From assembly GCA_026874595.1 (NCBI GenBank), contig CM049311.1:60392453-60456452 (forward strand): DNA of 64,000 nt. Direction: 5' to 3'. The stretch is from Sipunculus nudus (Eukaryota; Annelida; Sipuncula; Golfingiida; Sipunculidae). A model generated the notes under the pieces. That model was not told where the DNA came from and searched no databases. It saw nothing but the letters and a program-made list of their open reading frames with translations. Shown here in pieces: positions 61,201-64,000 of the stretch. Positions within the stretch are counted from its first letter, which is position 1. Each line of letters begins with the position of its first letter. The position numbers and the translations under genes are program-made.

Positions 61201-63194
61201 AAAATACAGGTGGTGCCACCAGTTTTCAGAAACTGACAAAACTAGTCATGGTCAACATTCAAGGTAATATTCATGACAATTAATGCATTCATTATTAAGA
61301 TAATGGAGATATTGTATCCAAATTTTTATTATTCTTGGAGGTACTTACTAGCCCAATAGCCTGGTTGGTTATATCTGACCTAATTTCAGGTTTCTAAGGA
61401 GATTTTTATTGACCTCCATAGATGTTAACTTAGAAGCTTCTATGGTCAGCTGTAATGATTTGTGCCATGCCCAGGATGGACAGATGCCTGGACAGATGAC
61501 CAACTAAGCGCCATACCTACTTTCAGTCAGCCTAGCTAAAAACTCTACAGGTAAAGTTGGGTTGATTGCATATTCTGCAGGTCTTCTTTGAAATCTTGTC
61601 TATTCAGCTCAAAGAATGGCTAGAAAATTGTTCTTCAGTAACGTGTTTTCTAACAAGTCAGACTCAAGTGATTATAACAATGTGACAGTAACACACTGAC
61701 ATTTTTCAAAGAGATTTTCTTACTGCATAGTTATTTTCATCCACATGAGACAGTGTGCTCCACCTCCAGGCTATAGACCCAATATGGAGAACAAGTCCCG
61801 GTCTTACCTGTAAACAGTAAGTGCCAGTCAGAGTGGTCTTTTCTTGCTCAGCCAGGCCGGCTGGTAGACATGATGAGCTAAGGTCTCGCAGATCTGCCAG
61901 CAACCATTGTTCATATACCAGTTCCTTGAGCTGGTCAGGGGACAGATGGCTGCCCTGGGTGATATGCACAATATGTTATGAATTCATGCCTTTGAAAATT
62001 ATTCAGATATTTACTTGAATTAATATTAAATGACACAAATTTTGATTATTCTAGCCGAAATGGAGCTAAGTCCCTTTGAGTTGAAAACATAAACTATTCT
62101 GGCATAAATGGTGTATGAAACAGAGATGCTTTCATTAAGATTAACAGTTGCTAAAAGCTGACCTGCTGAGGATGGGGGTTGGATACCTGTGGCTAGCTGC
62201 CAAGTATGCCCCGCTTGAAAGGTGTAAAATTAGCCTGAAAGGTCAACAAGGGTGACATACAGGTGACTGAAAAGGGGCTTCAGTATAGCCCAGGTGTAAG
62301 TAAGACAAGGTCTTATAAAAACCTAAATAAATGCTACAGTTTTTGGCCTATTCATTTCAAATTTTGGAATTTATAAGCTGAAATCCTTACATGTGCATGA
62401 TATGAAAATTAAATCAAGAGTGCTTACAGGAAAAAAACATACCATGGTCAAAGTTGGGAAAAATTTAAGGTACTGATTTTATATTTATGCTAATATCTTT
62501 ATAAAATTGCAATATTCAGATACAATTAGAAATTGATTAATTAAAGTTATATTCCTGAAAAAAAGCCTCTAGCTGCAACATTTCTCATGTTAAGTGAGTA
62601 AATATCTTTTCTGAATTTTTTTCAAAGTGCATAATGTTGGGCCCATAACTTCAAGAAATTACACAATACTGACCAAATTATAGGTATGTACATAGGAAAT
62701 ATTACAGTAATATTTACATAAAATATAATCAGATCAGTGGTTTTGATATTATGCAGTCTTGAAGTGTGAAAATAGCTTTTTAATGGAAAATTCAGGTTTT
62801 CCCTTAATATCTCAAAGGAAGAAAGTCATAGTGACCCAATATTTTGGTATGGTAGGACTTATGGGGACTGTATGCAAAATTTTGGATTCTTATATCCAAT
62901 TGTTTCAAAATGTGCGCTGTGAATGAACAAACCATGGACAAAGGACCGTGACTATAGCTCCGAAGACTTAAATGCAGCTGAGCTAAAAACTGAACCTAAG
63001 AGGGTTAGGTGTAGAATGTTTTGTTTTTGCTAGAATTCATCTTACACATTTTCAGGAATATATGATTGACAGTTTGATGTATTCACCTGGTTCTCTCCCT
63101 GTATCCAATCCAGACATGCCTCAAGCCAGTCCTCTGGGACCTGTATTCCATACTGCTGTACCAGCCACTGACGAAGTCTCTCAGCATGGTTCAT
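19121..63194 (-). CDS. RMI1: RMI1, RecQ-mediated genome instability protein 1 (complete, 13 exons)
   Basis: RMI1 is the OB-fold subunit of the BLM-TOP3A-RMI1-RMI2 complex, which dissolves double Holliday junctions in the nucleus. On the minus strand the join 63194-63087, 61954-61808, 59163-59053, 57404-57285, 56381-56248, 55261-55035, 54580-54510, 53915-53336, 45063-44981, 43114-43004, 39583-39542, 35564-35511, 19276-19121 keeps phase and totals 1944 nt, 647 aa plus TGA. Residues 1-85 are the N-terminal helical domain (LKELVYEQWLLADLRDL). About 86-207 are OB1 (VDVSQP-like start, SRMLMLKMTDG, KVLGGEVDALME). About 208-500 are disordered. About 501-647 are the C-terminal OB2, which in vertebrates binds RMI2 (TPPYTYLSLAM, KWSLQAKINDGSSALDVDLG, LIGFTAKE, KKCQEQLIQLSCIMEVVMDP). 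Similarity to human RMI1 is clear throughout both folded ends. Exon edges are predictions from AG/GT and phase. Confidence 0.97.
19567..20760 (-). repeat. Family D end plus ~335-bp tandem repeats
   Basis: It opens with the family D terminus acaagtgacccatgggtc at 19569. About three diverged units of roughly 335 bp follow, each with 'ggtggcaccaccagtctgca' variants, 'aggatatgggtaacagagac' and 'ggtccagttgttacgatttg'. The same units recur at about 31570-32250 and 37540-38450. Confidence 0.6.
20790..21180. repeat. Degenerate ~125-bp tandem repeat
   Basis: Three diverged units contain the motifs 'agtggcataaccagtcttgt', 'atacgacaaagctat' and 'gcaaaaattattgta'. No coding potential. Confidence 0.45.
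22399..23820 (+). repeat. Tandem duplication of a family D 5' module (~0.71 kb x 2)
   Basis: Two nearly identical head-to-tail copies (about 22399-23104 and 23105-23820) each begin with TTTTTAGC(T/A)CAGCTGACT, followed by the complementary AGTCATCTGAGCTATAG and a (CCGT)n tract. Both contain the same internal text (for example 'ttcctttgagaaattaagg' and 'accttaaattttgcccaact'). Confidence 0.8.
23821..26579 (+). repeat. Family D 3' module, copy 1 (carries a family A insertion)
   Basis: It begins ttttttctgtagtcacttgc and ends CAGCTGAGCACAGTGACCC then ATAGGTCCCTTGT. Without the 1580-bp family A element inside it, its length is about 1.18 kb, close to the tandem copy at 26580-27727. Confidence 0.8.
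24028..25607 (+). mobile_element. Family A element copy 1, Helitron/Helentron-like
   Basis: 5' end TTGTATCCGCCAAAAC, which pairs with GTTTTGCGGATAC just downstream to form a long hairpin. Then come (CCG)n-like sequence and a core of about 280-bp tandem repeats, each with GGTGGCGCCACC. The 3' end carries subterminal GGCGGATAC, then hairpin GTAGTCG-cttgt-CGACTAC, then CCGTATT and CTAG. The same sequence without the element is present at about 26774, and comparison shows insertion with no target-site duplication. No open frame for Rep/helicase, so non-autonomous. Confidence 0.85.
26580..27727 (+). repeat. Family D 3' module, copy 2 (empty site for family A)
   Basis: A tandem copy of 23821-26579 lacking the family A element: gtgttatgcagtaa is followed directly by ttgtttattgttttcac. 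It ends with the same CAGCTGAGC, GACCCATAGGTC, CCTTGT terminus. Confidence 0.85.
28375..29226 (-). mobile_element. Family D element, 3' end uncertain
   Basis: The 5' terminus is clear at 29193-29226 (minus strand TTTTTAGCTCAGCTGACT, then AGTCATCTGAGCTATAG), with (CCGT)n next to it. The other end fades out near a poly(G) tract at 28371-28382. Confidence 0.6.
33757..35466. repeat. 31-bp minisatellite (~55 units)
   Basis: Tandem units of about 31 bp with the core ccagaccaataaccctgacc followed by attagtatcat run for 1.7 kb. The last ~113 bp (including 'ttacctgttaattcttcag') is a near-exact direct duplication at about 35245-35355 and 35356-35466. The array stops 45 bp from the donor of RMI1 exon 12. 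Confidence 0.9.
35511..35564 (-). CDS. RMI1: RMI1 exon 12, 54-nt exon (OB2)
   Basis: Eighteen codons (EMRARAKTDMSARNRMTQ) lie between ctttattgcag and gtgaga, phase 0 at both ends. The position corresponds to human EMKQSKKDPLKYQKFLE. Less conserved than its neighbours but required by spacing. Confidence 0.85.
35716..38451 (-). mobile_element. Family D element carrying a family A insertion (RMI1 intron 11)
   Basis: It begins acaagtgacccatgggtcat and ends at 38451 in the minus-strand TTTTTAGCTCAGCTGACTG terminus with (CCGT)n beside it. The family A copy 2 lies inside. The remainder matches the repeat units at 19567-20760. Confidence 0.75.
35899..37537 (-). mobile_element. Family A element copy 2, 5'-truncated
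   Basis: The 3' end is intact on the minus strand: GGCGGATAC subterminal repeat, a hairpin with one mismatch, then CTAG at 35899-35902. The core has several about 280-bp units with GGTGGCGCCACC. The sequence breaks off near 37537 before the 5' hairpin, and about 90 bp of the host repeat next to the break is also missing relative to its relatives, so a deletion removed this end. Confidence 0.8.
38452..39541. other. RMI1 intron 11, unique part
   Basis: Non-repetitive A+T-rich sequence apart from a G-rich run near 38916-38940. No gene seen. Confidence 0.5.
39542..39583 (-). CDS. RMI1: RMI1 exon 11, 42-nt exon (OB2)
   Basis: The 14 codons FLTALIGFTAKECL lie between ttccttcctccag and gtgagt. They match human ILTSMIGFSVPEM in position and sequence and are needed to join exons 10 and 12. 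It is a short exon isolated by introns of about 3.4 and 4.0 kb. Confidence 0.9.
39873..42727 (-). mobile_element. Family D relative carrying a family B insertion (RMI1 intron 10)
   Basis: It starts acaaggcacccatgggtcat, with a degraded CAGCTGA, and ends near 42727 in a decayed 'ctatagctaaaaaa' terminus. The element at 40591-41805 is nested in it. Confidence 0.55.
40591..41805 (-). mobile_element. Family B element, Helitron/Helentron-like
   Basis: On the minus strand the 5' end is TGTATCCCCAGAC (41805-41793). GGGGATAC at its inner side (41785-41778) makes an 8-bp perfect stem. Near the 3' end is the exact inverted repeat GTCTGGGGATAC (40633-40622), then hairpin GGCACC-tgc-GGTGCC (40618-40604), then atgaaatat and CTAG (40594-40591). 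The core has about two or three diverged units with GGTGGYRCCACC-type motifs. No coding frame. Confidence 0.85.
43004..43114 (-). CDS. RMI1: RMI1 exon 10 (OB2)
   Basis: Thirty-seven codons (AFISTLLSRLDYKTGKWSLQ then AKINDGSSALDVDLGDE) lie between tacgaaaa-side acceptor cgtag and gtgaga. W(S/K)(L/I)xAK(I/V)xDG(S/T)xxLDVD is the OB2 core. Phase 0 at both ends. Confidence 0.96.
43199..43276. repeat. (TA)n microsatellite
   Basis: A nearly pure TA dinucleotide run of about 75 bp in RMI1 intron 9, 85 bp upstream of exon 10 on the transcribed strand. Confidence 0.95.
44262..44493. mobile_element. 232-bp MITE with 20-bp perfect TIRs
   Basis: AAGGTATGGTTCTCAGGCAC at 44262-44281 is the exact reverse complement of 44474-44493. 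The interior is A+T-rich and non-coding. A diverged relative lies at 5330-5672. No unambiguous target duplication could be read. It is in RMI1 intron 9. Confidence 0.85.
44627..44928 (-). mobile_element. Family A copy 4, 302-bp core-less derivative
   Basis: It keeps both ends of family A (GTATC...GCAGATAC hairpin at the 5' end and the 3' hairpin region ending ATAG instead of CTAG), but the 280-bp repeat core is gone. It lies 53 bp downstream of the RMI1 exon 9 donor. Confidence 0.75.
44981..45063 (-). CDS. RMI1: RMI1 exon 9 (OB2 start)
   Basis: After gattacag the exon reads IDTPPYTYLSLAMRDAPSDG then PCVVRVK|gtgagt. PPYTYLSLAM corresponds to human PPFVYLSVLM, and VVRVK leads into AFISTL exactly as VKVKAFI does in human. 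Two leading bases complete the split codon from exon 8. Confidence 0.93.
45256..47844 (-). mobile_element. Family D full-length element, copy 1 (2.59 kb)
   Basis: It runs from acaagggacctatgggtcac to the terminus ctcagctgagctaaaa. It holds the GACC(C/T)ATGGGTC palindrome at one end and an AGCTCAG...CTGAGCT stem-loop at the other, with (CCGT)n beside it. It is non-coding. It contains the empty target site for family A at 45638/45639 and a 22-bp perfect palindrome at 45655-45676. Confidence 0.85.
47865..52202 (-). mobile_element. Family D full-length element, copy 2, with nested family A
   Basis: A tandem, same-orientation copy of 45256-47844 separated by 20 bp. Its length without the nested element is about 2587 bp against 2589 bp for copy 1, and both ends agree. 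The family A copy 3 is inserted at the position homologous to 45638/45639. Confidence 0.87.
48243..49993 (-). mobile_element. Family A element copy 3, full length (1751 bp)
   Basis: On the minus strand it runs from TTGTATCCGCCAAAACGAAG, a hairpin with GTTTTGCGGATAC (49962-49991 region), through a (CCG)n tract and about five 280-bp units to GGCGGATAC (48283-48275), hairpin GTAGTCG-cttgt-CGACTAC and CTAG (48246-48243). Flanks 'gattattaaaa' and 'taatatcaacgaatatattc' join directly in the paralogous site, showing insertion without target duplication. Confidence 0.88.
52235..52252. repeat. Poly(C) tract
   Basis: A run of C directly beside the family D end. Similar C or G runs occur at 23975-23997, 26727-26741, 31716-31731, 38924-38938, 63836-63848 and 63880-63893. 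Confidence 0.9.
53043..53071. repeat. Perfect 13-bp hairpin in RMI1 intron 8
   Basis: ATTAATTCAGAAA, loop gaa, TTTCTGAATTAAT. It lies about 265 nt downstream of the exon 8 donor in sequence without other repeats. Function unknown. Confidence 0.8.
53336..53915 (-). CDS. RMI1: RMI1 exon 8 (long disordered exon)
   Basis: The exon is 580 nt after ttctgtttcag. It starts WEEDGVDYEALFDDARQQGE and passes through Ser/Gln/Asn-rich sequence with a KKIKRTSD basic patch, which could be a nuclear localisation signal. It ends KPL plus one base before gtagga. The frame is open well past the donor, to 53277. Confidence 0.88.
54510..54580 (-). CDS. RMI1: RMI1 exon 7 (acidic linker)
   Basis: This 71-nt exon after tttttgccag reads GYSSVTDDMWDDMDASEVEA then MEQQ|gtgagc. 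The acidic DDMWDDMD type segment resembles the SDEELLASLDENDE region that follows OB1 in vertebrate RMI1. Phase fits both sides. Confidence 0.85.
55035..55261 (-). CDS. RMI1: RMI1 exon 6 (disordered linker)
   Basis: The acceptor is ctcttttcag and the donor CTTG|gtatat. The translation is polar linker (NVKHELADTQGQNLQQRKIF and later QVNQVNPSWSTQGRQQDRTQ). Identification rests on phase agreement with exons 5 and 7 and on open frame, not on strong homology. Confidence 0.85.
56248..56381 (-). CDS. RMI1: RMI1 exon 5 (OB1 end)
   Basis: After aactggcag it reads VQVKGPVLCRLGVIMLTAKN then LKVLGGEVDALMEQNTQENL, LKAG and a split Leu before gtaagt. (V/L)KVLGGEVDALxE is a strongly conserved RMI1 segment at the end of OB1. 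Confidence 0.96.
57285..57404 (-). CDS. RMI1: RMI1 exon 4 (OB1)
   Basis: Forty codons (WDTKASRMLMLKMTDGTQDV then QGMEYQRLQVLNTSLLPGAK) after gttatag, ending AAG|gtatgt. SRMLML(K/Q)(M/L)TDG and QGMEYQ are conserved OB1 strands. Phase 0 at both ends. Confidence 0.97.
57646..59082 (-). repeat. 40-bp minisatellite made of RMI1 exon 3 end plus 5' splice site
   Basis: About 35 units of 38-41 bp fill most of RMI1 intron 3. On the minus strand the unit is exon-like CACAGCCGACCCAGCCCACT followed by intron-like GTAAGTAAAGG and TGACAGT. The exon-most unit is the real end of exon 3 (ACACAGCTGACCCAGCCCACT with GTAAGT at 59052). Many other units keep a GTAAG donor. The unit length is not a multiple of three. 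A higher-order duplication with a period of 517 bp makes 58061-58577 and 58578-59094 almost identical. Confidence 0.93.
59053..59163 (-). CDS. RMI1: RMI1 exon 3 (OB1, minisatellite seed)
   Basis: Thirty-seven codons (VDSVMDVSQPYYGQLQKVTG then TENENVLVTATQLTQPT) lie between tgtacctccag and GTAAGTAAAG. By alignment with human RMI1 (DVSQPVYSQIQKIRG) this covers the start of OB1 and most of its insertion loop. The last 28 nt plus the donor are the unit of the adjacent 40-bp minisatellite, and a TIR element ends 22 bp from the acceptor side. Confidence 0.95.
59186..59997. mobile_element. 812-bp pogo/Tigger-like non-autonomous element
   Basis: CAGTAGAGCGCC at 59186 is mirrored by GGCGCTCTACTG ending at 59997. 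TA dinucleotides flank both ends (59184-59185, 59998-59999), as for Tc1/mariner/pogo insertions. The inner ends share 'attcggaaat'-type sequence. No transposase frame. Its left edge is 22 bp from RMI1 exon 3. Confidence 0.82.
60050..61560 (-). repeat. Degenerate repeat block in RMI1 intron 2
   Basis: Diverged units of about 180 bp carry 'ggtcctgtgaccttgacctt', 'aactagagttatcatc' and 'gaaaagtttg'. The same text occurs near 32800-33600 in the opposite sense. The block ends near 61525 in a decayed family D terminus (ctttcagtcagcctagctaa). Non-coding. Confidence 0.55.
61808..61954 (-). CDS. RMI1: RMI1 exon 2
   Basis: Forty-nine codons after atatcacccag: GSHLSPDQLKELVYEQWLLA, DLRDL, and on to GTYCLQ|gtaaga. 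YEQWLLxDLRDL is the best RMI1 signature in the window. Phase 0 at both ends. Confidence 0.97.
62160..62990 (-). mobile_element. Family D relative in RMI1 intron 1
   Basis: It shares long stretches with 46380-47100 and 50670-51420 (for example 'aaattaaatcaagagtgctt', 'gatcagtggttttgatatta') and ends at 'gactatagctccgaagactt' then 'aaatgcagctgagctaaaaa', the family D 5' terminus on the minus strand. Confidence 0.65.
63087..63194 (-). CDS. RMI1: RMI1 exon 1 (start)
   Basis: ATG at 63194-63192 opens MNHAERLRQWLVQQYGIQVP then EDWLEACLDWIQGENQ, ending CAG|gtgaat. It matches the RMI1 N-terminus, where WLEAC(I/L)xWIQEEN is conserved. The sequence just upstream of the ATG (atatccag) could be an acceptor, so a 5' UTR intron is possible. 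Confidence 0.95.
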
Positions 63195-64000
63195 CCTGGA
63201 TATCTCTGTACGGACAAGCCCCTAAGAATCTTATATAATCAAGTGTACATACTGCAGGCCTCTCCTGAGCTCTTTGTTAACACATCAGAGATCTGAAAGA
63301 ACAATCTGAAATTTACCATTTACCACTGAATGTGTATTTTAACTGAACTAGTGACCCAGGGGTCTTTATGCTTAACAGACTAGGAAGACATTAACAAAAG
63401 GAATTTTATCATCTGAATTCCAAATTTTATATGTGGCATCCCTATTCAACTAAAGCATAGCTCAGAGGATATATATTGGTAACACTCCATGATGAATATG
63501 CAAGCAAAGAATCATGGTGATCAATGCATTAGTTGTTCAGATACTGGACCTTTTGTATTAATTTTTTAATTATTCCTGGTGGTATTTCTGAGCCCAATTG
63601 CTCATAGGATATTGGTAACAGAGACCTAATTTCAGGTTTCCAAGGAGATTTTAATGGAACGTCAAGTATGAAGATTCCAGGTCCAGCGTTACAATTTGTG
63701 CCTGGTTAACAGATGGACAGATGGATGAACACCAGACAGAGTGATTGCTAAAGCTAAAAAATGGTTGTTTTTGTTTGAAAGACAACAAATCCTGAATGAC
63801 TCTTCATAGAGTTATAAAGAGCCACATAAAAAGTGTGGGGGGGGGGGAACCAGGAAGAAGCCCCCTTCCTGCAACCTTCCCCCCCCCCCCCCCTCCATGT
63901 GACCAGTAATGCACACTAGAGCAACCAGTGCTGGTACATCATGCAGGTTAAGAACACAACCCTGGAGGTCAGAACCAGGTAGCATGAAGCAGATTATATA
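63195..64000. other. Upstream of the RMI1 start: 5' UTR/promoter region and repeat
   Basis: The first ~100 bp beyond the ATG may be 5' UTR. From about 63350 the sequence is a diverged relative of the 335-bp repeat ('atggtgatcaatgcattagt', 'ggtaacagagacctaatttc'), then poly(G) and poly(C) runs near 63836-63893. No TATA box or CpG-rich promoter could be singled out. Confidence 0.45.

Noticed and set aside
1-64000. tRNA, rRNA or other structured RNA genes
   Set aside because: I saw no A-box/B-box pair or recognisable rRNA segment; a tRNA or covariance-model scan would be needed to exclude weak candidates.

Overview
This is an animal nuclear genome window: intron-rich and A+T-rich, with more than half of its length in dispersed or tandem repeats. 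It looks like a lophotrochozoan, most probably a bivalve or other mollusc. That call rests on the protein divergence from vertebrates and on the many short rolling-circle-type elements with tandem-repeat cores; I cannot name a species. The long open frames, apart from the exons below, are shadows of exons or of repeats, and I see no autonomous transposon protein.

Two convergent protein genes account for all the coding sequence I could support. On the + strand (2452-17003) are the last ten exons of afadin (AFDN/Canoe), the adherens-junction scaffold: PDZ domain, long disordered proline/glutamine-rich region, charged coiled coil and conserved C-terminal segment. Its RA, FHA and DIL parts must lie upstream of the window. 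On the - strand (63194 down to 19121) is a complete RMI1, the OB-fold subunit of the BLM-TOP3A-RMI dissolvasome. It is assembled here from 13 exons that join in phase into 647 codons (human RMI1 is 625 aa). The stop codons are about 2.1 kb apart, so the genes meet tail to tail near 17.8-18.4 kb.

Region by region: 1-17003 is afadin exons and introns. 17004-19120 holds both 3' UTRs. 19121-35564 is RMI1's last two exons and a 16.2-kb intron packed with repeats. 35565-53335 holds exons 9-11 and large tandemly duplicated elements. 53336-63194 is the compact 5' half of RMI1. 63195-64000 is upstream sequence.

The most interesting material is in the introns. (1) Two unrelated minisatellites are built on splice sites: a 30-bp array that repeats the 3' splice site of an afadin exon, and a 40-bp array that repeats the exon-3 end plus 5' splice site of RMI1. 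(2) Four sequence-unrelated families of non-autonomous elements share one architecture: a 5' inverted-repeat palindrome, usually a tandem-repeat core, a 3' copy of the inverted repeat, a hairpin and a short tail, which is CTAG in three families. Two of the insertions of one family have their own pre-insertion (empty) site preserved in a neighbouring duplicate in this window; these show a precise insertion with no target duplication. This is the signature of Helitron/Helentron-like (HINE) elements. (3) RMI1 exon 3 is squeezed between a pogo-like TIR element ending about 20 bp from its acceptor and the donor-derived minisatellite. (4) A 698-bp TIR element with a 9-bp target duplication, and inverted repeat pairs flanking exons, also deserve a look.
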